Shown here piece after piece: positions 56,552-64,000 of a stretch of DNA of 64,000 nt. The notes below the pieces were generated by a model, which saw nothing but the letters and a program-made list of their open reading frames with translations, did not search any database and had not been told where the DNA came from. Origin of the DNA: Lederbergia lenta NBRC 16444 (GTDB lineage Bacteria > Bacillota > Bacilli > Bacillales > Bacillaceae_C). The position numbers were made by a program, and so were the translations under genes. Numbering within the stretch: the stretch's first letter is position 1; each line of letters opens with the position of its first letter. Location of the stretch: the NCBI RefSeq assembly GCF_001591545.1, contig NZ_BCVC01000002.1, positions 406,580-470,579 of the forward strand, written 5' to 3'.

Positions 56552-56788
56552 ATGAATTATTATCGCGGTCCACAACCACGTCCTGATAGCCGCTTTTTCT
56601 TTGGTGCTCCGTTGCTAGGAGGATTTGTCGGCGGTTTAATCGGCGGTGGTCTTGGTGCTACATTTGCACGTCCACGCCGCCCGTATTATCCATATCCGTA
56701 TCCACCACCATCTTATTACCCTTATGGCGGGCCAACAGGTCCATATAACTATGGTTACGGTGGATATGGCAGTCCTTACAATTATTAA
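56552..56788 (+). CDS. Small glycine-zipper, Pro/Tyr-rich protein
   Basis: 78 residues. A short basic/aromatic head (MNYYRGPQPRP), a glycine-rich hydrophobic stretch GAPLLGGFVGGLIGGGLGATFA, then a tail made almost entirely of Pro, Tyr and Gly (YYPYPYPPPSYYPYGG). AAGGGAGG lies before the ATG and a strong terminator follows. The composition resembles spore coat or surface proteins that become crosslinked through Tyr. I do not recognise the family. Confidence 0.75.
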   Translation: MNYYRGPQPRPDSRFFFGAPLLGGFVGGLIGGGLGATFARPRRPYYPYPYPPPSYYPYGGPTGPYNYGYGGYGSPYNY

Positions 56789-56796
56789 ACACCGAC

Positions 56797-56829
56797 GGCT
56801 CTCTGATCTTATTCAGAGGGCTTTTTTTA
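56797..56829 (+). terminator. Terminator of the Pro/Tyr-rich protein gene
   Basis: GGCTCTCTGA / TCAGAGGGC stem with a 6-nt loop, followed by seven T residues. Confidence 0.9.
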
Positions 56830-56908
56830 TAGGGAGAAAAGATACGGCTCAATCTGCTTTTCTTATCGTGATAGATATTATACGATATACATAAAATGGA
56901 GTGATTAT

Positions 56909-57298
56909 ATGGACATTAAAAATACGTTAATAGAAGCGCTTGGAATGGAGTTTATAGAAGTTGGTCAAGGCAAGGTAGTTGCGACAATGCCGGTAGATGA
57001 GCGGACAAGGCAGCCGTTCGGATATTTACATGGAGGTGCTTCGGTTGCCTTAGCTGAAACAGTGGCAAGTGTCGGTGCCTCGGTCATGATAGATTTAAAG
57101 AAGGAAATTTGTTTTGGCCTTGAAATAAATGCCAATCATATCCGCTCTAAACAGGATGGGGTCGTAACCGCTATAGCAGAAGTTCTGCATCGTGGAAAAA
57201 GTACAATGGTATGGGATATTAAAATAAAAGACGAGGAAGAGAAACTGATTTGTGTATCTAGATGTACAATGGCTATTGTTCCGGTAAATGCAGAATAA
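56909..57298 (+). CDS. Hotdog-fold thioesterase (PaaI family)
   Basis: 129 residues with GGAG about 9 nt before the ATG. PaaI/YuxO-type hotdog fold: PFGYLHGGASVALAETVASVG, carrying the catalytic Glu in the central helix, and LEINANHIRSKQDG. The close resemblance to YuxO-type proteins suggests a 1,4-dihydroxy-2-naphthoyl-CoA thioesterase (MenI) role or another aryl-CoA. Single gene. The substrate is not proven by context. Confidence 0.87.
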   Translation: MDIKNTLIEALGMEFIEVGQGKVVATMPVDERTRQPFGYLHGGASVALAETVASVGASVMIDLKKEICFGLEINANHIRSKQDGVVTAIAEVLHRGKSTMVWDIKIKDEEEKLICVSRCTMAIVPVNAE

Positions 57299-57375
57299 CC
57301 CACCAAGTTGTTTAAAATGGTGAGCAGCGGGAATGAGAAAACTAGATAGGCTTTATCTAAAGGAGTGTATGGAAA

Positions 57376-57741
57376 ATGCCTTGGTCAAAAAATGATTATC
57401 CAGACTCAATGAAAAATCTTTCTGAAGATGTTCGTGATAAGGCGATAGAAATTGCTAATGCTCTCCTTAGAGACAATAAGGAAGAAAGCCGAGCGATATC
57501 AATCGGGATCGCACAGGCTCGTAAATACGTCGAAGGCGATGATTATGATCGGCCGGAATATCACATAACAGCTGAAGACGAAAGCTGGATTTTGAAGAAA
57601 AAGGACGGTAAAAGAGCGATCAAGCGAGAAGATACAAAAGAACGTCTTCTTGGAGAAGCGAAAGAATATGTAAATGACCATGACGGTATACTCGTTATCT
57701 ATACGGAGAATGGCGATATTTCGCAAAGATTATATGAATAA
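57376..57741 (+). CDS. DUF2188 protein (YdaT-like)
   Basis: 121 residues. The N-terminal part (MPWSKNDYPDSMKNLSEDVRDKAIEIANALL) resembles ChaB-like helices. The C-terminal DUF2188 part (WILKKKDGKRAIKREDTKERLLGEAKEYV) is a small alpha/beta domain. AAAGGAG lies before the ATG. The layout is that of the stress-induced YdaT of B. subtilis. The function is unknown. Confidence 0.86.
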   Translation: MPWSKNDYPDSMKNLSEDVRDKAIEIANALLRDNKEESRAISIGIAQARKYVEGDDYDRPEYHITAEDESWILKKKDGKRAIKREDTKERLLGEAKEYVNDHDGILVIYTENGDISQRLYE

Positions 57742-57780
57742 ACGAAGAAGGGTGCCTAATTCTAGGTAGCCTTTTTTCGT
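57742..57780 (+). terminator. Terminator of the YdaT-like gene
   Basis: ACGAA...AGG-CCTA / TAGG-CCTTTTTTCGT interrupted stem with a T6 run. Confidence 0.75.
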
Positions 57781-57871
57781 TTGTTAGACTGGTACTCAAA
57801 GGCGTAGCGAGTTCATAAAAAGATCTTCCACTCATATAAATATAAAAGGAATGTAAAAAGGTGGAGATTAG

Positions 57872-59251
57872 TTGAAAACGAGTATTATTATTCTCACATA
57901 CAATGAGTTAGCATTAACAAAACAATGTCTTAACAGTATTCATAAACATACAAATGTCGATGACATTGAACTCATTATTGTAGATAATGGTTCAACAGAT
58001 GGGACAGTTGATTATTTAAAGAGCTTAGAAAAGGTTCAGACAATTTTCAATGGAAAAAATCTAGGATTTGCTAAAGGGTGTAACCAAGGAGTGGAAGTGG
58101 CTACTGGCGAAAATATATTATTTTTAAACAATGATACGATTGTGACAAAAAACTGGTTGCAATCGATGCTAAAGGTGCTATATAAATCGGAAAAGGTTGG
58201 TATGGTTGGCCCGGTGAGCAATTACGTTAGCGGTCATCAAAAAATTGATGTCCCGTATCAGACTATAAATGAAATAGATATTTTTGCTAGTGAATATTGT
58301 AAGGAAAATCTTGAAAAAACAAGACAGGTATTACGGCTAGTTGGCTTTTGTTTATTAGTAAAACGTGATCTTATAATTAAGATTGGGTCTTTTGATGAGC
58401 GTTATGAGTATGGATCATTTGAGGATGATGATTTGTGTCTCCGAGCACTTCAACATGGATATGAGCTCTATATCGCTTTAGATGCATTTATTCATCATCA
58501 TGGCCATGCTACATTTACTGGAAATCAAGATATTGATATAAATTATCTATATTTGAGAAATCAACAACATTTCATAGATAAATGGGACATTGATTTAAAT
58601 TATTATATGCATCCTCGGTATGAAATCGTTCAGTTAGTACCGATGGAAGCAGGGAAGATATTAGATGTTGGATGTGGTGCTGGTGCTACCGGGTTAGAGT
58701 TAAAGAATCGTCAATCATGTCAGTTATTCGGAATTGAGTTAAATCCACTCGCTGCTTCTTTCGCTAAATCTCATTATCAAGCAGTATATGAGGAAGATGT
58801 AGAGCCACTGGAACTTGCATTGCCAGATGGTTATTTTGATGTCATCCTTTTTGCAGATATATTGGAACATCTGAAAGACCCAGGAAAGGTTATCCAAAAA
58901 TACGCTCAGTTGTTAAAACCTGGTGGAAGTATGATTTGTAGTATTCCTAATATATTACATGCAGAGGCATTATTTCCATTACTCCAGGGATATTGGAATT
59001 ATCAAAATGCAGGAATTTTAGATCGAACCCATTTGCGGTTTTTTACGCCTAATACTGTTGAAACATTGTTTCCCAGCGATATGTTTGAAATCCGAACGAA
59101 AAAATATAATTATATTGAAGTGGACCCAAAGGTGGCCCTATTTTTCAACGAAGTTAGCCACCTTGCCCAAAAGTTCGATTTTTCAATGAATCAATTATCG
59201 GATCAAATTAAAATATATCAAATAATCATGCATGTCATACGAAAGGCGTAG
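57872..59251 (+). CDS. Glycosyltransferase family 2 / methyltransferase fusion
   Basis: 459 residues from a TTG after AAAGGTGGAG. Residues 1-240 form a GT2 domain: SIIILTYNELALTKQCLNSI, IVDNGSTDGT, LFLNNDTIV as DxD-like motif, and FEDDDLCLRA with the catalytic acid. From residue 263 a class I SAM methyltransferase begins (ILDVGCGAGATG) with FADILEHLKDPGKV and LLKPGGSMICSIPN. Such fusions build and cap O-linked sugar chains on surface polymers. It faces a minus-strand cluster of glycosyltransferases and spore-surface genes, so a role in exosporium or coat glycosylation is likely but inferred. Confidence 0.88.
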   Translation: MKTSIIILTYNELALTKQCLNSIHKHTNVDDIELIIVDNGSTDGTVDYLKSLEKVQTIFNGKNLGFAKGCNQGVEVATGENILFLNNDTIVTKNWLQSMLKVLYKSEKVGMVGPVSNYVSGHQKIDVPYQTINEIDIFASEYCKENLEKTRQVLRLVGFCLLVKRDLIIKIGSFDERYEYGSFEDDDLCLRALQHGYELYIALDAFIHHHGHATFTGNQDIDINYLYLRNQQHFIDKWDIDLNYYMHPRYEIVQLVPMEAGKILDVGCGAGATGLELKNRQSCQLFGIELNPLAASFAKSHYQAVYEEDVEPLELALPDGYFDVILFADILEHLKDPGKVIQKYAQLLKPGGSMICSIPNILHAEALFPLLQGYWNYQNAGILDRTHLRFFTPNTVETLFPSDMFEIRTKKYNYIEVDPKVALFFNEVSHLAQKFDFSMNQLSDQIKIYQIIMHVIRKA

Positions 59252-59504
59252 CTGCCCGTTAAACTTTGCCTGTACGATGTACGATGTACGATGTATGATG
59301 TAGGTCTCACGAGACGTTGCTACAGGACATGGCAACGTCGAGAGATCTCGTAGTGTCGAGATAAGAAATACGGTAGGCCTGTAAAGCGAACCGATGTTGG
59401 CTTATCCTTGGAATTATCCTGAAGTTTGCTAGGAGGTGGGCATTGTTTCCGCAAGATCTGGCATAATTAACAATTCATTGTGACCTGCTTTAAGCAGGGA
59501 GAAG
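59252..59504. repeat. Intergenic region with 7-bp tandem repeat and structured repeat copy 2
   Basis: 59272-59302 holds four tandem copies of GTACGAT (the fourth GTATGAT). 59303-59370 carries a relative of the element at 44964: GACGTTGC-tacaggacatg-GCAACGTC hairpin, then GTCGAGAGATCTCGTAGTG. The rest shows AGGAGG followed by a 15-codon ORF from GTG, too short to call. Confidence 0.55.
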
Positions 59505-60584
59505 TTAAGCCTGGAGTACTTTTTTAAAGTACTCTTGATTTGCTACGATACTAGGTTGTGTTGGATAGTAATTAGCCGCGAGTTCATTGTGCTGATTTGC
59601 CAGCTTATATTGTCTAAGGCGATCATAACAAACGGCTAGCTGTAAGTGGGGGAGCCAAGTAGAGTGGGCTTGATTTTGGAAAAAAAGAGTTTTGTTTTCA
59701 TCTTGATCTGAAATAGCTTGTTCAAACCAATGTGCAGCGCTTAGGTAATCTTCCTTTTGTAAAAATAAAAATCCTATTCTGCAACAAGTTTCAGGCTGCG
59801 GTGGGCCATAAGAGAGTGAACGTATGGTCCAATCAAACTTCAAATCTTCTAAACCAAGCTGCTGGTAACAATCGGCTAACTTGTTACAGGCACGAATATT
59901 ATCCTCTACCCATCCGTTCTTAGTATCTAGGAATTGTAGATAATGTTTAATTGCTTTTTCATAAAAGCCATGATCCATTAGTTCATTGGCATAGTAAAAC
60001 AAATCACGTGGAGACAATATTGCACCTGATGACAACATTTTTTCGTATATATGCAAATTGCGGAAAGAAGGCTCCTCATCACTTTGCGGCATATGCTTCA
60101 CCCTCACCTCACTGTGACTAAGGTTACCGCCAACAGCAAGAAATTCATGAACGAGTCCAACCCAATGGAAAGATCTTTCTCTTTTCACAAGTCGATATCT
60201 TCTGAGACTTGAAGTAACTATCCCCTCTTCGTCAAATGCTAATTGATACTCCATAGAAACAGCATCTATTTCAGGTTTGAGATCTTTCTTCAGTTGTATC
60301 AATTTCTCCCTATCTTCTTCATGAATGATATCATCAGCATCCAACCAAAGGATATATTCTTTCGTAGCTTGATCGAATGAAAAATTTCGAGCTGCTGCAA
60401 AATCATCTATCCAAGCGAAGTTAAAAATACTATCTGTATAAGTACTTATAATCTCCTTTGTGCGATCTGTTGATCCCGTATCAACTATTATTATTTCATC
60501 CACAATATCCCTTACAGAATCTAAGCATCTTCCAATAACATTCTCTTCGTTTTTAACAATCATACATAAACTTATCGTAGTCAA
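59505..60584 (-). CDS. Glycosyltransferase family 2 with TPR-like C-terminus (A)
   Basis: 359 residues from TTG 8 nt after GGGAGG. GT2 domain: TTISLCMIVKNEENVIGRCLDSV, IVDTGSTDRTKEI, LWLDADDII as DxD. Residues about 200-359 are helical repeats of TPR type (FYYANELMDHGFYEKAIKHYLQF, CYQQLGLEDLKFDWTIRSL). This is the family of SunS-like protein glycosyltransferases and relatives found by collagen-like exosporium genes. It lies 135 nt downstream of gene B. A role in adding sugars to the nearby collagen-like protein is inferred. Confidence 0.88.
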   Translation of the reverse strand: MTTISLCMIVKNEENVIGRCLDSVRDIVDEIIIVDTGSTDRTKEIISTYTDSIFNFAWIDDFAAARNFSFDQATKEYILWLDADDIIHEEDREKLIQLKKDLKPEIDAVSMEYQLAFDEEGIVTSSLRRYRLVKRERSFHWVGLVHEFLAVGGNLSHSEVRVKHMPQSDEEPSFRNLHIYEKMLSSGAILSPRDLFYYANELMDHGFYEKAIKHYLQFLDTKNGWVEDNIRACNKLADCYQQLGLEDLKFDWTIRSLSYGPPQPETCCRIGFLFLQKEDYLSAAHWFEQAISDQDENKTLFFQNQAHSTWLPHLQLAVCYDRLRQYKLANQHNELAANYYPTQPSIVANQEYFKKVLQA

Positions 60585-60718
60585 AAAATCAACCTCCCAC
60601 AATTATTTTATGCAGAGAAAAAAGTACTGATTATCTTTATTCTTTTCACAAAAAATCGAATCAGTAATCATACCTTATAAATTAGATTGGCTTCTTTTAT
60701 TAGGGGATAAATTCTAAT

Positions 60719-61771
60719 TTAAACATTCCGTTCTATGGTTTTTGCTTGCTGAAAAGCTTTCTCCGCTTCCACAAATTCACCTAGTTTTTCAAGGCATAAT
60801 CCCTTATGATGCCAAGCTTTAAAACTGCCTACACCTTTTAAAATGAGGTGATCTTTGTGTTCTTCCCCGAGCTCTATACATTGTTCGAACGTCTGTATAG
60901 CTTCTGTATATTTTTCTAAATTATATAAAATCCAACCTTTATAAAAATATAAATCAACATAATCTGGGTAAAGAAGGATAGCTTTTTCAATACTCGGCCA
61001 TGCTCCATCAAAACTTCCGGTTTCTATTAAAATGGCATATTTTAATTTATACGTAATTGAAGGCGGCTTTTCTCCTTTTCGTAGGAATTTAAGAATGGAT
61101 TGGTTGATATATATGAAAGCACGTTCATATTCTTTGTTTCGATAGTATTCACTTGCTAAATGATATTCTGTCGATGGTTCATGTGCTTGATCACGAAGCT
61201 CTTCCTTGAGAAGCTTCATATTACGTTTAGCCTTTTGTTTTTTATTCACAATGCCCTGTAAATATCCATAATGTTTAATCTGTGCTTGAATGGGTTGTCC
61301 TTCTATACCCGACGGGAGACGAAGGTTTTCATGAATTCTATTATAAAACCTAATCCCATGATTGTTTCTAAATAAGCGCGGTTGATAATGTATGAATGCT
61401 TCGTTTTCATTGGCTAAAGTATCACCATAATAATTAATAGTCGGTAATGTAAATACTTTTGTATCGGTCGATTCCAAAGCTTCTTGTATTTTTAATTTAC
61501 CATGCTTATCTAACTCTTCATCTGCATCTAACCATAAAATCCAATCCCCAGTAGCTTGAGACAACCCATAATTGCGTGCTTTGGCAAAATGTTGATTCCA
61601 TGAATATTCATAGATTTTTGCTTTGTATTTTTTACATAAGGTGGTGGTCATATCAGTCGAACCTGTATCAACGATGATTATTTCATCGACTAAAGCATGA
61701 ACACTATCTAAACACCGTTCGATACAATCTTCCTCATTCTTAACAATCATACATAAAGAAATAGTGGACAT
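60719..61771 (-). CDS. Glycosyltransferase family 2 with TPR-like C-terminus (B)
   Basis: 350 residues from ATG 6 nt after AAGGGAG. GT2 part nearly the same as in the neighbour (STISLCMIVKNEEDCIERCLDSV, IVDTGSTDMT, LWLDADEELD). Its C-terminal half is made of TPR-like pairs (YHLASEYYRNKEYERAFIYI, YFYKGWILYNLEKYTEAIQTFEQCIE, HHKGLCLEKLGEFVEAEKAFQQA). It probably arose with copy A by duplication and then diverged. The acceptor is unknown. Confidence 0.9.
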   Translation of the reverse strand: MSTISLCMIVKNEEDCIERCLDSVHALVDEIIIVDTGSTDMTTTLCKKYKAKIYEYSWNQHFAKARNYGLSQATGDWILWLDADEELDKHGKLKIQEALESTDTKVFTLPTINYYGDTLANENEAFIHYQPRLFRNNHGIRFYNRIHENLRLPSGIEGQPIQAQIKHYGYLQGIVNKKQKAKRNMKLLKEELRDQAHEPSTEYHLASEYYRNKEYERAFIYINQSILKFLRKGEKPPSITYKLKYAILIETGSFDGAWPSIEKAILLYPDYVDLYFYKGWILYNLEKYTEAIQTFEQCIELGEEHKDHLILKGVGSFKAWHHKGLCLEKLGEFVEAEKAFQQAKTIERNV

Positions 61772-61817
61772 TTCATACTCCCTTTCACGAAGTAATTAAA
61801 TGAAACATTGGTCATAT

Positions 61818-62285
61818 CTAAATTTTCGGTTTCCAAGGCTTTGGAATAGGGTTATTATTTGTTATGTTTACGAAGTAATCACTTGATAAATAGAACGATA
61901 AAATCTTTTCTAAGGCATGCTCACATTGAATTCGGTATTCACTTTTTATAAACGGAATGGACTTTGCTATATGTTGAAACATTTGAAAAGACCGTTTTGC
62001 AGAGTTTTTGATCTCTTTATTAGATAAGGTAGTTTTGGAGTTGGGATTTCTTACTATTAAGTGTATAGAATGATTGCACGTAAGAAGATGATGCAAATCC
62101 CAAATTAGTGATAGCGATGCTGCAATATTTTTTTCTGCCCGAATTTTTTCTTGTGGGGTCAATAATTTGGAATCTAAATGCTGAAGCTCTTCAGTTAAAA
62201 ATAAGATGAAAGAATGAAAAAAGCGGGTAGACATACGTTCACTTTTTAATAATTTTTCGTACGTCTGTGAAGGGCTGATATTCAT
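61818..62285 (-). CDS. Helical protein of the spore-surface locus, unknown
   Basis: 155 residues, mostly helical, with no recognised motif. Basic overall, with clusters ERMSTRFFHSFILFLTEELQHLD, NIAASLSLIWDLHHLLTCN and a Pro-rich end NNNPIPKPWKPKI. AAAGGAG-type sequence (GAAAGGAGCGG) lies upstream. It lies between the glycosyltransferases and the coat-like proteins with 40-50 nt gaps, so it may be in the same transcription unit. I do not recognise the family. Confidence 0.65.
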   Translation of the reverse strand: MNISPSQTYEKLLKSERMSTRFFHSFILFLTEELQHLDSKLLTPQEKIRAEKNIAASLSLIWDLHHLLTCNHSIHLIVRNPNSKTTLSNKEIKNSAKRSFQMFQHIAKSIPFIKSEYRIQCEHALEKILSFYLSSDYFVNITNNNPIPKPWKPKI

Positions 62286-62334
62286 GATAAAAAATCCGCT
62301 CCTTTCTATTGCATTACATTACACTTTCGAAGTA

Positions 62335-62700
62335 TTAGAAGTCTTTACAACGGCAGTGATGACAATGATAGTCTTCGGATTCCTCATTGGAGTTACAATC
62401 ACAGTCACATCTATAGCCATCTTCATTTAAGGATGAAACCTCATCTAATTTCATATTGAGCAACATCTGTGATTTGACTATTGTACGGAGTGTTTTATTG
62501 ACACTATCATTCATTTGAAGAAAGTCATCCAATGAATCAGGGCAAGTTTTTAAGAATGACTGCAGTTTTTCCCCTTCAGCATTTAATATATGGGAAAGTC
62601 CAATTTCCTCTAATGCTACCGAAGCTAGTAATAAATCAATTGTTTTGCAACGGGAGAGTGATATGATTGGAGTTATATTAGGGATATTGGGTAATGACAA
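62335..62700 (-). CDS. Exosporium/coat-type small protein with Cys/His-rich tail
   Basis: 121 residues from a TTG 7 nt after GGGAGGA, giving MSLPNIPNITPIISL, parallel to the neighbour paralogue. Core: IDLLLASVALEEIGLSHILNAEGEKLQ and a second helix MNDSVNKTLRTIVKSQMLLNMKLDEV. The last 25 residues are a run of Cys and His (CDCDCN...CHHCRC) not found in the paralogue; they could bind metal or crosslink. Proteins with this core are often found beside collagen-like spore genes. The function is unknown. Confidence 0.78.
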   Translation of the reverse strand: MSLPNIPNITPIISLSRCKTIDLLLASVALEEIGLSHILNAEGEKLQSFLKTCPDSLDDFLQMNDSVNKTLRTIVKSQMLLNMKLDEVSSLNEDGYRCDCDCNSNEESEDYHCHHCRCKDF

Positions 62701-62941
62701 ACCTTTCTCCTCCCTTACAAAGTATTTGCATCCTTTTTCCACCAGTCAATTATCTCTTTGAAGGATATAAGCTTTTATTCCTTCAACACCATATTGTACT
62801 CTGGGATTATGACTTAGTGACAGTCCATTTTCGAGAAATGCATATTTACAATATATTAAAATCAAAAAGCTCTTATTTTCGCCGGAATTAGGAAAAGTCC
62901 GTGTGGAAAATAGAAGCTTTTTAGTTAGAACTCGTATCATT

Positions 62942-63241
62942 TTATTCTATGATTCGTATTACATCATTTAACTTTGTTCCCAGTAAAAGTTCTTTTTTTA
63001 TCACTGTTTCAAGAGTCGATTGCACATTGTTATTTATTTGGATGAGATCGGCCATTGTGGCTGATGGGCTTGGTGATCCTGGTAATGTTCCCAAAACATA
63101 TTGGATTTTCTCGGCTTCTGCATTAATGATATGTGCTAAACCAATTTCTTCCAAGGCGATGGAAGCTAAAAGTAAATTAATCACATCATCTCGGTCTATA
63201 GAAATCTCCGGGGTGATATTTGGTATGTTAGCTTGAGACAT
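62942..63241 (-). CDS. Exosporium/coat-type small protein (paralogue)
   Basis: 99 residues from ATG 9 nt after AAGGAG. MSQANIPNITPEISI, then INLLLASIALEEIGLAHIINAEAEKIQYVLGTLPG and a C-terminal helix INNNVQSTLETVIKKELLLGTKLNDVI. It is about half identical to the previous protein over the shared part but has no Cys tail. It lies directly upstream of it and downstream of the collagen-like gene. Confidence 0.8.
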   Translation of the reverse strand: MSQANIPNITPEISIDRDDVINLLLASIALEEIGLAHIINAEAEKIQYVLGTLPGSPSPSATMADLIQINNNVQSTLETVIKKELLLGTKLNDVIRIIE

Positions 63242-63340
63242 TTTTCGTATCTCCTTTCACTTTAAGATGGAGCACAACAATATTACTATATGAAAACTTG
63301 TTTGTTTGTTGCTATAATTAGGCACTTGAAAATTAACAGA

Positions 63341-63377
63341 ATAAAAAATAGGCGAATGAAAAATTTCTTCATTCGCC
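63341..63377 (-). terminator. Terminator of the collagen-like gene
   Basis: 12-bp stem TAGGCGAATGAA / TTCATTCGCCTA; on the minus strand it is followed by TTTTTTATT. Confidence 0.9.
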
Positions 63378-63403
63378 TAATCCTGCATTCTAGTTGCTTG
63401 ACA

Positions 63404-64000
63404 TTAGTTGATCGTAATACCCGCACTAGCATAACCAGCTAGGGTTGTAGCTATATTAATTAATCCAGTTGTTGTAATTGAAAACACCAATAATAAGCGA
63501 GTTTCTGGTGTTACGGTAACATTTAACCCAGTTGCAATTCCATTAGTAGTTTGACCAACTGTAATGGTTATCCCCGTAAGTGGCGCCAAGTTTACAAGTG
63601 CACCAGGTATTGCTGAAAAAATATTGTCCGGGGTGGTTGAGCGATATAGTTGTGCTGTAACGTTAATACTGCTTCCTAACCCAAGTGATAATCCAGCAGT
63701 CACACTAAAATAGGCTGCTATCTCATTGATTATTCCAGTACGTGGAGCAGAAAACGAATAGTTTAGCAGCCCTCCGCCGGCCCCTGTTAGGTCTAGTGTA
63801 GCCCCAAGAACACTAGGAGTAGCAACAGAACTACCAAATCCGATCATACTACCAAGGCCAACTACTGGTGGAGTAACACCAGGAATAGTGACAATTGTGG
63901 TTAGTGTTACAGGTAGACCAGATGCGAATGGAATAATAGCTCCACCACCACCCGTAGCTCCAGTAGGTCCCGTAGCTCCAGTAAGTCCCGTAGCTCCAGT
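63404..64000 (-). CDS. BclB-type exosporium collagen-like protein (C-terminal part)
   Basis: 198 residues are visible; the start lies beyond the right edge. The upstream end consists of collagen-like triplets rich in Thr ([17 protein letters not shown]), followed by [15 protein letters not shown], the junction typical of BclB-related proteins, and a roughly 150-residue beta-rich C-terminal domain ([48 protein letters not shown]). Such proteins form the hair-like nap of the exosporium, with sugars on the Thr residues. The GXT count cannot be known from this window. Confidence 0.9.
   Translation of the reverse strand, partial: TGATGLTGATGPTGATGGGGAIIPFASGLPVTLTTIVTIPGVTPPVVGLGSMIGFGSSVATPSVLGATLDLTGAGGGLLNYSFSAPRTGIINEIAAYFSVTAGLSLGLGSSINVTAQLYRSTTPDNIFSAIPGALVNLAPLTGITITVGQTTNGIATGLNVTVTPETRLLLVFSITTTGLINIATTLAGYASAGITIN

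Noticed and set aside
59272..59302. CRISPR-like array
   Set aside because: The repeat unit is only 7 bp and has no spacers; no cas genes are near.
62746..62940. 64-codon minus-strand ORF between the two paralogous coat-type genes
   Set aside because: The ATG has no Shine-Dalgarno and the frame shows no recognised pattern. It could be a remnant, but I cannot support it.

Overview
The window is 64 kb of low-GC DNA from an endospore-forming member of the Bacillaceae. This rests on gene content and order: a gerA/gerB/gerC germinant-receptor operon, spore coat genes, YunB, LytH, YutH and YhcN/YlaJ-type sporulation proteins, a BclB-type exosporium collagen, strong AGGAGG ribosome binding sites, and long runs of genes in the order I remember from the yus-suf-yun-yut-yum-yui part of Bacillus subtilis. 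I cannot name the species. No tRNA, rRNA, CRISPR array, prophage or complete insertion sequence was seen.

Layout. 1-3.9 kb: 3' end of a peptide-binding protein gene, a GNAT enzyme, a 48-residue membrane protein, a phospholipase-D-like protein and a thioredoxin. 4.0-6.6 kb: a tandem duplication of a RodA/FtsW (SEDS) gene that includes its promoter. 6.6-10.3 kb: a germinant-receptor operon on the minus strand. 10.4-14.0 kb: an XRE regulator/membrane-protein pair and glycolate oxidase subunits GlcD/GlcF. 14.1-14.7 kb: two CotF-like coat genes. 15-21.5 kb: FadM (proline dehydrogenase) and the fadN-fadA-fadE beta-oxidation operon behind a FadR-like operator. 21.7-23.4 kb: yusI, gcvH, yusF, yusE. 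23.5-27.6 kb: a SAM-I riboswitch controlling an N-methyl-amino-acid oxidase plus metQ-metN-metI. 28.4-33.6 kb: sufCDSUB for Fe-S assembly. 33.8-37.3 kb: yunF, yunD, yunC, yunB. 37.3-39.2 kb: a lysine riboswitch in front of an NhaC-family transporter. 39.3-45.3 kb: lytH, yutC, yutD, yutE, yutF, yutG, yutH and yutI. 45.5-50.9 kb: a YugN-like gene with a Fur box, three pyridine-nucleotide flavoproteins (YutJ, YumC, YumB), YuzB and an A-type Fe-S carrier. 51.2-56.5 kb: yuiB to yuiF, including leucyl aminopeptidase. 56.5-57.7 kb: small proteins and a thioesterase. 57.9-64 kb: a likely spore-surface locus with a glycosyltransferase/methyltransferase fusion, two glycosyltransferase-TPR proteins, two related small proteins and the C-terminal end of an exosporium collagen.

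The genes fall into three themes. Fe-S and redox: SufCDSUB, NifU-like, HesB-like, ferredoxin-NADP reductase and NADH dehydrogenases. Carbon, sulfur and amino-acid uptake: fad, glc, met and lysine riboswitch units. Sporulation and germination: ger, cot, lytH, yunB, yutH and the exosporium locus. The points that look least ordinary are the terminal glycosylation/collagen locus, the riboswitch-gene pairings, the tandem SEDS pair with one altered core motif, two identical 45-bp nested palindromes, a four-segment leader between gcvH and yusF, and two hairpins that would hide ribosome binding sites. Functional names come from family recognition by eye; no database search was run.
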